Positions 32,940 through 42,930 of a DNA stretch of 64,000 nt are shown here, one piece after another (position 1 is the stretch's first letter; the number at the start of each line of letters is the position of its first letter). Position numbers and translations under genes: made by a program. This DNA is from Hydractinia symbiolongicarpus. Taxonomy: Eukaryota > Cnidaria > Hydrozoa > Anthoathecata > Hydractiniidae. The stretch is taken from the NCBI RefSeq assembly GCF_029227915.1, contig NC_079876.1:12150001-12214000 (forward strand), in the 5' to 3' direction. The notes below the pieces were generated by a model. It worked only from the letters and a program-made list of their open reading frames with translations. It was not told where the DNA came from and did not search any database.

Positions 32940-33733
32940 TCAGGACAAGCCCCAATACTTTTTGAGGCCCAACTTTTCATCCTCTGAAAAGCACCAATCG
33001 ATGACCCTATCTGGATGCCAGGCTATTGGAAGAAGATTCTCCTTAATTCCGGCCTTTTCGGATTTCCTCCGACAATAGGCAGAGAGTAGTTTGGGCCTAG
33101 TGTTCCTGCTACTAAACATGTCCCGGGTGACAAACCAGTCGGGCATATACTCGAACATCTCTTCATCCCTCATAACAGCCCATTTACATATGTACTGTGT
33201 CTTGAGCTGATCCGGCACATATTCGAGCGCCCAAGGATACCTTGAAACGGCCTTGTTACAAATGTCTTGGGTCTTGAACCTGTCCGGTATACATTCGAGC
33301 ATGCCAGTTTACTCCTCAACAGCCCTGTTACACATTTCCTGGGTCCTGAAACGATCTGGCACATACTCGATTTTTGGGGATTTCTTTCAATCAATCGGTT
33401 GTACATGTCCTGCGTTTTGCATTGATCGGGTACATACTTGAGCATCCAGGGCCCCTCCCCAACAGCCTTATTGCACATATCTTGTGTCTTGAATTTTGAA
33501 GGTACATACATGAGTGCATATGGATTCTCCTTAACAGCCTTATTACACATTTCCTGCCTTTTGAATAGATCTGGTATACGTCTGAACATGTGCATATGGA
33601 TTCTCCTTAACAGCCTTATTACACATTTCCTGCCTTTTGAATTGATCTGGTATACGTCTGAACATGTGGGGCTTCTTTTCAAATGTCTCGTTGCACATGT
33701 CCTGTGCCTTTAAAACGATGCTTCTCCTGCCCA
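32940..33733 (-). pseudogene. DUF4116-like repeat protein, multiple frameshifts
   Basis: Minus-strand frames carry repeated units of about 32 residues with the pattern YVPDxFKTQxMCNKAVxxxPWxL (for example LEYVPDQLKTQ, MYVPSKFKTQDMCNKAV). At least seven units are spread over three frames. The 3' part ends with NLLPIAWHPDRVIDWCFSED, a tail I associate with this family in large DNA viruses and cnidarian elements. The DNA shows the repeats as alternating ACATTTCCTG / CATATGGATTCTCCTTAACAG words, including a near-perfect duplication at 33527-33670. Confidence 0.65.
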
Positions 33734-33740
33734 TTTTTAT

Positions 33741-34430
33741 ACAGAGTTTTTACATTGTCCGAAGATTTTATTCTGCTCGAAAACTAACACAATTGCTTCC
33801 CTTGGGGAAATTCCCTGAGATGTGTGCGTTGATTTTTAGGTTATTGCGCTAGAAAATATTGGACCTCTTATTCCACTTTGATGACGTCATCGGAATACTA
33901 GGTCTTATGTAGATTAGTATGGAATTGTCTTGGATGAGTGCGTAGAATATTATGGAATTGTTGTTGACTTGCCGGGGATTGCTGTGACGTCACGGCATTG
34001 CGCGCACTATCTCTAATGGAATAAAAAATAAAATCAAGTCTGCAGAATGAATTTCCAAAATGCACGTAATTTAGCTATAGCTAGCTATAAGTTCCTTATA
34101 ATTGATGCAATCAATATGTTTTAAGCTCCAAAATGAAATTAAATCAATGTAAAACCATAGTTGAAAGACTGAAATAAGGACTAAATACATACATTAAAAT
34201 CCACGACAAGTAACCAGTAACCATCCAACACATGTGGGATAAGACAGAAGATAAGGCAGAAGAAATCAGTCAAACCTTTGTACGGAAAGCGAAATATGCG
34301 TCTTTCGCAATAAACGGCGCGCCATTTAACAACTTTTCGTTCCTGAAGTTTCGTTTCCAAACACTAGCCACCTAAGGTGTGTGTCGGTAACTTTTACAGG
34401 AATAAGAAATACGTTTATTTTAAGCTAGAC
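33741..34430. other. Spacer between viral island and Kolobok
   Basis: Contains two TGACGTCA-like words (about 33881 and 33984) and otherwise unremarkable sequence. No gene supported. Confidence 0.5.
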
Positions 34431-34711
34431 TTAAAGGGGAATTAAGCCCAAATTTTTTTTCTTTGGAAATATCTTTTACAAACTCTACTTATTTTGATGG
34501 TATATAAAAAAAATTGAAATTCTTTGAATTTACATCCCTTTTCTAGCATAAAAGTTGACAACAGTAATCGCCATGTTTAAATCATAAAAATCTGCGATGG
34601 AGATCTATATTGTATTTTACGCTCATTTCAATTTTTTGATCCCTTCATCTTTTTTAAAGTTGTTTACACAATGTGAGCAAACGTAACAGCGTATTTGTTG
34701 ATGTTATCTTT

Positions 34712-37478
34712 CTTCCAAAAACGATACCTACTTGTAAAGCTTATGGCTGTAGAAATAGTACTGGGAAAGGAGAGGTGAAGAAGTCTTTTTTTATGATTCC
34801 TCGACCGAACAGTAACGAAGAAAAGTTGCGTTGTTTGAGATGGATAAACAACATGGGTCGTGTCGATGTGAACATCAATACGTTGAAATTTGGTAAAGAC
34901 GCTGTGTTATGCGAAGATCATTTTCACCCAGATTGTTTAAAAAAAGAAATAACATTGCCGGAATATTTTACGAAAAGAAAAAAAAGAAAGAGTTAGTACC
35001 GGGGGCAGTGCCAACAAAATTTTCGCACAAAACATACGATGAAATAAACATGGACGGCACAAAACATTTACAGCAACGAAAATTATCTGTTAGACGAAGT
35101 GAAGAATTAGCACGTTCTGAAGTTGGTCACTTTTTTCTAACATATAATTACATCAGTTTTCTTTCTATTTTTTATCTAGACTACCTCTGGAGTGTTTTCA
35201 AATGATATTGTTTGGGTCCTGTTTACACTGAGTTGTATTTAATTTTGTGTTTTACAGCTTATCGGCCATCTGCTAACGGAAAACGAAGTTTCTCAAAACG
35301 AAACTGTGAATGTTCAAACAAATCCAACTTTGGTTGAAGAAGAAACCATCATGATCATAAATGTGAAGGATGTAAGTCACGCTGTAACTGATTTTGATTT
35401 GTTGCAACTTTTTTTTCGGTTAAACTTAGTTATTTTATCTTTCAAGATTATTGAACCAACCCACAAAAACGTTGGAGTTCAATGTGAAATATCACTAAGC
35501 GACTTAAACAGAAGCTGTCAAACTGATCGGTTAGAATCATGTGACTTTGAAGCGCAAGCTCCTGAGTATTATTCCATTTCTGCTAATTACGTTGCTGTGG
35601 TAAACGATCACGCATATTCCAAAGAAAAAACTGTTTGCTCCACTCCTTCTAAAAAAAAGCACGTTTGTGAGGACGTCTTACTCTCTCCTATAAACTCGTC
35701 ATTACAATCCTTACCAACTGACGATGAAAAAGACTCTGATTACATCGCTGAAAGTGCAGAAGAGTCAATCAATATTAGTGATGCTCATGAAACCGAACGA
35801 AGCATTTTAAAAGAAAAGAAATTTGTTGTTTTCGAAAGCATGCTAGATGAAATATTTAACTTACTGCCCTGTCGTTCATGTGATGGAACCGCAACCAGTA
35901 TCGAAAAGCGTGAGCAGGAAACGTGTGTACTATACAAAGGGTATTGCATCAATGAGCATGTGGTTTTTGACTGGAAAAGTCAACCCATGCTTGGAAAAAT
36001 GCCAGCATTTAATTTGTTACTATCCTCTGCAATATTTTGTTCAGGTAAAAAAAATCTTCTTTTGCATGCTGCATGATGATATGCAAATTTACAGCAGGCT
36101 ACGCCATGTTTTCAAACGGGTTGAAAGCAACCTCATCTCTCGGACATGTTGACTTTTTGTTATTTTCGCTGCTCATTCAGCACGCTGCAGTCTGGATCAC
36201 CTAAAATCATATATTACCATTTTAGGAAACACATATGAAAGGGTGAAGAAAGTTGCGAATTTTTCTGGTTTAAATTTTGTCAATCAACGAACATACTATG
36301 ATGTTCAGCGATCACTGATAATCCCAACTGTAAACGACCATTTCGTGAAAAATATTGCCAGTGCAAGAGAGGATTGTCGGGGAGAGAATGAAGCATGTCT
36401 TGGCGATGGCAGATTTAACTCACCTGGTAAATCTGCCAAGTATTGCACATATAGTTTACAATCGTCAGCGTCTAACAAAATTGTTGCGACAACCACAATC
36501 CAAACAACAACCGGTAAAGGTTCGGCGCCCTTGGAGTTACAAGGCTTCAAAAATTGCCTTGAGCAGTTAAGTTCCGATAACTATCCTGTAGGAAGAGTTG
36601 CCACGGACCGAAACAGGCAAATCGCTAAATGGATACGTGAAAACAGGTTAGATATCATGCATCGGTATGATCCATGGCATTTTGCTAAGAACATCAAAGC
36701 CAAACTTAGACCATTAGTAAAACGAAAAGATAGGCGAATATTACAGGATTGGATCAAACCAATAGGAAATCATCTTTTCTGGTGTGCCGAAAACTGCCAA
36801 GGTGACCCAGAGCTGCTGGTGCAAATGTGGAAGTCGATACTTCAACATGTTACGAATAAACATAATTTTGCGAAGCAATATCCCAAGTATCCCAGGTGCC
36901 GACACGAAGCCTATTCTAGTGCTGAGGCACGAAAGAAGAAGTGGATTGAGAAACATTCGCCAGCGTATAATGCATTGGAAGAAATCGTCCTTGATAAAAA
37001 AAACTTGAAGGATATGGAACTTCTTTGCGAACCATACCACACAGGGGGCGTGGAAGTTTTTCACTCACTGATAACAGCGTGCGCACCAAAACGGCAACAT
37101 TTCGAGTTGAATGTGATGAACGCCCGAGTGAAGTTGGCTATCTTGGACCATAACAATAACGTTGGTCGAAAGCAGGCTGTTGTAAAATGCGCGCGTAAAG
37201 GGAGTCAGAAGGTCGGTGAAAAAAAGTGGAAGTTTGTCTCAAGCAAATTGAATAAAGAGTGGGTCGTGAAACCTGTGAAAGAACCCAAGTCTTTCAGTTT
37301 TGTTGATGCGATAATGAATGACATAATTGAAAGAAAGGAGAGTGGGGTAAAGGTAAAGATCTCTGGTAAAGAAGTTGTAAACAAGCTTAGTCGACCACGT
37401 AACATTGCCCACACGGCCAGACCTGACACTTCGAAAATTTTAGAGAAACGGAATTATGCAAAACGATTCAAAAAATAA
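34712..37478 (+). pseudogene. Kolobok transposase (THAP-DDE), four exons, one frameshift
   Basis: The THAP zinc finger spans about 34715-34980: C-x-AYGC, then W, C-x2-H and P (CKAYGCRN; LRWINNM; LCEDHFHPDC; LPEYF). Exon ends: 35121 (GT at 35122), 35258-35371, 35447-36044, 36226-37478; all are GT/AG and phase-matched. The catalytic domain shows GDGRFNSPGKSAKYCTY (first Asp near 36405), ATDRN (second Asp near 36607) and HTGGVEVFHS (Glu near 37054), plus a WH(F)AKN block. A one-base shift in the A-run at about 34976-34985 separates the THAP frame from the rest of exon 1. No in-frame ATG precedes the first THAP cysteine, so the start is undetermined. Confidence 0.85.
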
Positions 37479-37547
37479 CTCTGGTCCGTTGTACTTTATT
37501 TCGCTTTTTTGTTGTTGTTATTGTTTGTTTAAAAATGTTAAGTCCCG

Positions 37548-38466
37548 TTATATGTCAACAAATTTTTTGAATCCAGTATATTATCCATCTGAATCAGGAA
37601 ATTCTTCCCTTATTTTCCGCACAACACAAGCTGGAATCACCACGCGACATCCTTTTCCAAGCCTTTCATAATATGTACCCAGGCCGTGTACTGTCGGTAA
37701 CTGGTGTACCTCATTTCCCTACAACGGAATCAAAGTTTATGTTATAGTGTAAACCAGGATAAAATATTCGAAAGAAATTATTCATTCATCAAAACTTCTT
37801 TAAAACAAATTGTTATTTGAGGCACATGGGCTCTCCTCCTTTTTTATTAGATATTCTAGGAATGACATTATTTTTAATTTAATTAAATAATCTGCGATGG
37901 TGTGTATTTTCATAGCGCATGGACCTGTAAGATTATAAAGCGAAAAGTGAGAAGATAAGAAGAACTTTTTATTTGTGTGTGACAATGAGAAATATGGTCT
38001 GTGAAAATATTTACGAGAAACATATTTTTTGAAGAAAGACTTACTTATTAGTATATGTGGAGAGTTCGTTATATTTTTTCTGATATCGTCGATGTCGTAT
38101 GCTGGCTGTCTCTAACACTGTGCGGTTCAAACATAAAATTTCAAAATCCTTGTGCATCGTGATGCACTTGTTATCATTCAACTTGTCGTTCAATAAATTG
38201 AAAAATTCTTGGCAACACTTGCATTCCACAAGAGCGAAGCAATTATAAATAACGCAACATGTACAAGTACACTAAATTTTCAAGTCTGCTTGAATTCAAT
38301 TCGTCTTCTTCTTCGCTATCACTAGATTTAAAGTCACTTTTTCAAGTTCTGCTTTGGAGTATTCAGGCTCATTCATGTAACATCCTGTTACTGACGTTTC
38401 GCTAGAGTCACTTGAATATTCTACTTCTGAAATAGGAGAGTCAGAGCAGGAGCTTGAATTTTCCAT
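37548..38466 (-). pseudogene. P2X7 C-terminal-domain-like second gene of the Kolobok
   Basis: Minus-strand ATG at 38466 (MENSSSCSDSP, acidic/Ser-rich), then a frame change near 38340. A Cys-rich core follows (CTCTCC, VECKCCQEF, CITMHKDFEILCLNRTVL), with donor GTAAGT near 38045. A later exon reads RYTSYRQYTAW and, after a frame change, GKGCRVVIPACVVRKIREEF and an in-frame stop before YTGF. The order matches the zinc-binding P2X7 intracellular domain family. In Kolobok-type elements such an accessory gene may bind DNA or nucleotides; its role here is unknown. Confidence 0.75.
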
Positions 38467-38721
38467 ATCTCGCTGCTTTCGCTCAGCGCAAGCTTATGCT
38501 TCTTCAGCGTAATATACGTCACGATATAACAGTCTCCAGAATCAGCCGTGGCCTCAGAAAATTTAAATGGCGCTTACCGTTCGCTCATAAAAGGGGTAAC
38601 TTTTATATTAAAATCAATCCAAATAATATTTATTTTTCAAAATTTTGACCAGAATTTGGGAAACGAACATAATGTTAACCGAAATAATGCTATTTACGTT
38701 TGAGGCTTAATTCCCCTTTAA

Positions 38722-39249
38722 CTACACTATAATAAATACAACATTGTGAGCACTAGATCTAAGGCATTCTTTAAAAAATCAATAAATAAAATTTTTACCG
38801 CCTCAGCTAGCTTCTCATGTAATCTCGCACATAAATTTGCTCCGTGTAAAATATTTACCAATGTGTTCATTTTCTATTCCGAGACGAAGAAAGGCTAAAC
38901 CAAACACACATTCCTGCAGATTGTGTGCATGAACTAACCAGACGCGAAATTAATGTAAGAAAAAAGCGTCTTGTGGTTCTTAACAATACTTATAATGTAG
39001 ACATTCTGGTCGAATAATACTTTTCTAATGACGTCATTGCAAAAGTGCCGACGTAACCGTAACTTTAACTGCATTTCCTCTTTTCTACAAAACTGCGAAA
39101 AATCCCACAACTGATACCTATTATTTTTTTTTCATTGAGATGTAAAACATAACAGTGTGTTAATCAAGACAAAGCTGTTTAGTTATAATTTTCTGGTTGT
39201 CGCTGTAAAACTAATAAAAACAGTAGTTGCACAATACACATTTTTTATA
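38722..39249. other. No gene recognised
   Basis: AT-rich spacer to the right of the Kolobok; nothing supportable. Confidence 0.5.
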
Positions 39250-39352
39250 TACTAGTCGTTAGCCCGTGAAAAAATCCAAGGGTTCGCCTGTCCTTTTTAT
39301 AACGCATTGCGTTTGGGCAGCTAAGCTACCATTTTGCGTGACAGACAGATAT
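39250..39352 (-). repeat. Dispersed repeat family A, reverse copy
   Basis: Reads CTAGTCGTTAGCCCGTGAAA, then CCTTTTTATAACGCATTGCG and CTACCATTTTGCGTGACAGA on the plus strand, the reverse complement of the copy at 918-1062. Confidence 0.8.
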
Positions 39353-39355
39353 ATA

Positions 39356-39555
39356 GACTAGCTGGGAGACCCGGTGTCGAAACGCTTGGCTAGGGCACAA
39401 GTAATTGTTGTTGAACGCCCTAAGGAGTGCTTTAAGAACTGCAAACTGTGCAACATGGTCAGGTGGAGCGCCATTAGTACCGGTATACAGTATGTCATAA
39501 ATCAAGTGAAGCATACACCATTGTAGTGCTGCAACTGTAACATAATTTTCAAAAA
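39356..39555 (+). repeat. Dispersed repeat family B, copy 1
   Basis: Starts GACTAGCTGGGAGACCCGGTG and shares CATACACC.TTG.AGTG with 40812-41030. It abuts repeat A directly, so A and B may be parts of one element. Confidence 0.65.
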
Positions 39556-39689
39556 ACAACTTTCCTGCAATGATAGCTGAAATAAAAACAGAGTTTACAA
39601 ACCTTGGTACCCCATCATAGCAAAAACAACCGGTCACTATTACTTTATTTTGCTGAATAACTGTGAAAATTTAAAAATTAATTGTGACA

Positions 39690-40165
39690 CCAGAGTTAGC
39701 GCTAAGTACAGTTAAATGGAGTCGCACATGCGGGTATGGATGATACCCTTTTGAAAAACACTTCAGTGCAGCTTCAGTTTAAATAAAAACACAAGAAACA
39801 CATGACTGACCGGTTAGTACAGTTAAACAGAGTTGAACGGGCATAGCTATATAAAACTTTATTGCAACGCCTTAAAGAAAAACACAGGAAACAGCCTGTC
39901 ATTAGCACCAGGCTGAGCACTTAACAGGTTAAATTATGTCATTCATGAGTATTAGGCATAAAAACATTTTCCAAAGAAACTTTATCACAACGGTTCAAAT
40001 AAAAACACAGGAAACAGCCTGTCGTTACACCAGGCAGAGCGTTTAACAGGTGAATCGTGTCATACATGAGCATAGAGGTGATACCATTCTCCAAAAATCC
40101 TTATTGCTTTAGTTTTAAAGAAAATCACTGAACAGCCTGGCGTTAACCCGGTTCAGTTAAAAAAA
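39690..40165. repeat. ~125-bp diverged tandem repeat, about 4 copies
   Basis: Units contain AAACACAGGAAACAGCCTGTC, a CACCAGGC.GAGC..TTAACAGGT block and a CCAAA.A..CTTTAT block. The two central copies are the most alike. Confidence 0.75.
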
Positions 40166-40811
40166 TTACTCAGCTATTTTATTTTGCAGAATAAATTTTC
40201 ATAATAGTAATAAAAGCTGCAGTCACCTGACTGTACTTAGCATAATTATTATTATTAGGAATTTTGTTGGTAGCCAAACTGTTTTTGGCTACTGTCGCTT
40301 TTAAGTTAGAGGTAGCTAAAGAGCTAATTAGATAGCCACAACAACAAATACGAATGAATAATAATATGCCAAACTGAATAGAAACGTCATAAGAACAGAA
40401 ATAAGTAAAGCTAAATATAGTTAGCTAGCTAGCCCAGCTGATTCAAAATCAACGTTCGATGCCAAACTCTTAAAATTGATGATTTAAGATTTCTATGTGG
40501 GCAAAAAAAACGCAAATATATGTGCCTTAACATGTGAAAAAAGAAATAAATGAAATACTACAAAAGTAAAAAGCTTATAGAAGAAAAAAAGGTCAAACAG
40601 ATCTGCAAACTTGACACCCTCATTATAAAACTGAAATGGCCTCCCTAGCATGTTGTTTATCCGGTTCTGGCGTGATTCCGAAATTATTCTGAAATTAAGC
40701 TGCGTCCAACCAAAAAACGGAGGCCCGTAAAAATCGGGGCCCGCGATAATTTTCCGAAAAAACTGCGCGCAACAATTTTGAACATACATACATAATACGG
40801 CTATTATTATA

Positions 40812-41030
40812 GAGACTAGCCGGGAAACCCGGCGTCGAAACGCCGGGGTAAGTCACAAATTAAGGTGTGACCCGGCGTTGAAAATTCTGCGAAGCGCTTA
40901 ATAAGAGCTGTAAACTGTTTCATAGATCAGGTGAAGCGTTTTAGTAGAGGTATGCAGTATGTTAAGTCACTTGCAACGCATACACCGTTGCAGTGTCGCG
41001 ACTGTTTGTTGCTTAATAAAGTTATAGAAA
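40812..41030 (+). repeat. Dispersed repeat family B, copy 2
   Basis: GACTAGCCGGGAAACCCGGCGT, then CGAA and ACGCCGGGG form a stable hairpin (CCCGGCGT/ACGCCGGG, CGAA loop). Downstream sequence parallels 39400-39555 (GGTATGCAGTATGT, GCATACACCGTTGCAGTG). Confidence 0.7.
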
Positions 41031-41600
41031 ATTCATTTTTTTAAGAGGTCTGGTATCAGGCTCGTCTACCTTTTCAGTTGTTCGAATATCGTTTCAGTTT
41101 AGCTACTTTTATTACGGTGGTTTCTATGTGCCATCACAATTTTCACCACAACCTTATTTACTCTCAAATTTCATTCTTGGCGCATCTTGCTTTAACTACA
41201 AAAAGATAAAGCTTGCAAAAAATACGAACAAGTTATTATCTTTATTCTACAGCTTCTTATAACATTGCATTATGTGGAGATGTCGAAATTGACCTGGTAT
41301 ACACAACAATCCAAATGTAGTGTTGTCTAAAAGAGTTGAAAGAAATCGTAAACGTTTTAAATGTAATTCGTGTTTGAGCCCATCCCAATTGTCATGTAAT
41401 ACAACACAAAAAAAACAATATACATTTTACAACCAGCCACTTATTCATGGACCTGTACGCATTTTACTCTCAGTACTTTACTTTTCTTTCATTCAAGAGA
41501 CACTAACTTGGATGAAATAAATGTAACTTCAATTCAACCAAAAAAAGATAGCCATGTTAAACTAATACAAAGACACCGAAACTCAACCTTAATAGCCTAT
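41031..41600. other. No gene recognised
   Basis: A 66-codon frame at 41320-41520 has no recognised motif. Confidence 0.4.
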
Positions 41601-42930
41601 ACCAATACATAATCTTACTCTCTTCTTTTGACGAGTTCAATAAAGTTATACTATTTGACATCGAGTGAAACCAGGCTACAAGGTAATAAACATCAACTCA
41701 ACTACGTTTCAATAAAGGGCTATGAGTCAGTATTCGTGAACAGGAAAGGACAGCGAGGAGGTGGTGTCGGTTTCTATATTAGAGAAAATCTCAGCTTTAA
41801 AGCAAGATTTGATCTTAAAAGGAATTATTCACTTAAGACATTATGCGTTGTGTTCCGTGAACGAAATAAAAATACACCCTTTCTCATTTTAACTGTATAG
41901 CAGCCATGTTCCAGAGAAGATGAAAAGCTTAAATGACTTCTCGAATTCAAAGGACTCCTTGCAGAAATTATGACGAAGTGGACCGGTATCATATTTGCGA
42001 CGGGTGATATGAACATTGATCTCCGTGCTGATAGAAAGAATTCTCTAGAGGATGTAAAGATATTCTTTCGTGATATAACTTATTTTAACTTATGAAATAC
42101 CCAACAAGGAAGATAAAAAGGCTCATTGACCATATAATAACAAATATACAAAATAGAGTAATTCATATAGATGTTCAGCCAAAAAATTAGCAAACATGAT
42201 ACACCATATATATTGACCAATATTGAAAAAGAACAATTCGAACCAAGATTTGAGTTTACACATGACGAAAAAAAATGAATGACTTCAACTTGGATTTTTT
42301 ACATTTTGGTCTTTGCGTTTCGTGAACCAGAAAATGAACTATACATCTTGTATAGATTTGTCTTGAGCACCACGCACCACTCAACCGTGTTAAACTTACC
42401 AGACGCATACCGCCGTGGATTAAAGATTCTGTTATCATTAAGGCTGTGAATAAACTGAACTGTCTTTGCAAATAATCCCTAGTTCAAATGATCAGTGTTG
42501 GTACAAACTATATCAAGATTATAAAAAAAAAATATAAGAACAAAATCAAAAAGACAAAAAGAACTCGCTCCTGAAGAAACTCTTTTTGACAAGTAACACA
42601 AAAACGAATACGACATCACTCTTCAGATATGAATGATTACTTTGTATATTAAGCAGTAAGGAACTTCAACTTAAAATCTTTGTTTCGATCGAAATAACTT
42701 TAAAATGATCGGAAAAAGAGAAGGTTAAACTTCTTGGATTTCTATTCGGTGACAATCTAAAATGGAATGGAGGAGTTAGCAATATCATCAAGTTCGCCTA
42801 TGAAACCCTTTTGCGCACTACAAAAATGCGGGAGATTTACTCCCTTATCACGTGAGAAAGTCTTTGGCAGAAGCTTTAATTTTATCGAAATTGAACTATA
42901 AAAGTGTAGTATTTGCTTCAATGGCTACAA
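41600..42930 (+). pseudogene. LINE retrotransposon remnant (endonuclease and RT fragments)
   Basis: The plus frame from about 41640 reads GYESVFVNRKGQRGGGVGFY, LKTLCVVFRERN and, past a stop, FKGLLAEIMTKWTGIIFATG then DMNIDL, the apurinic-type endonuclease of LINE ORF2 (GGGVGFYI and GDMN are signature blocks). Later fragments HAPLNRVKLTRRIPPWIKDS (about 42365) and LLGFLFGDNLKWNGGVSNI (about 42730) match the regions before and after the reverse transcriptase. The RT core is missing and many stops are present. The clade is not resolved. Confidence 0.7.

Larger units (their letters stand above)
28022..33740. mobile_element. Endogenous Polinton/adintovirus-type insertion, rearranged and decayed
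   Basis: A block clearly richer in G and C than the flanks, with dense coding-like sequence on both strands. It has a protein-primed-type B-family DNA polymerase pseudogene, a virion-protein-like pseudogene, an intact membrane/coiled-coil protein, a Cys-rich protein and DUF4116-like repeats. These gene types co-occur in animal Mavericks/Polintons and adintoviruses. No retroviral-type integrase, FtsK/A32 ATPase, protease or double-jelly-roll capsid is visible, and terminal repeats were not found. The block is therefore probably a fragment or a composite, and its borders are approximate. Confidence 0.75.
34435..38717. mobile_element. Kolobok DNA transposon, near full length, TTAA target duplication
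   Basis: Terminal inverted repeats AGGGGAATTAAGCC (34435-34448) and GGCTTAATTCCCCT (38704-38717) are perfect over 14 bp. TTAA flanks both ends (34431-34434 and 38718-38721). TTAA duplications with a THAP-DDE transposase are diagnostic of the Kolobok superfamily. Length 4,283 bp. It contains a plus-strand transposase gene and a convergent minus-strand P2X7-domain gene. At least one frameshift in the transposase and two lesions in the second gene suggest it is recently dead. Confidence 0.92.
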
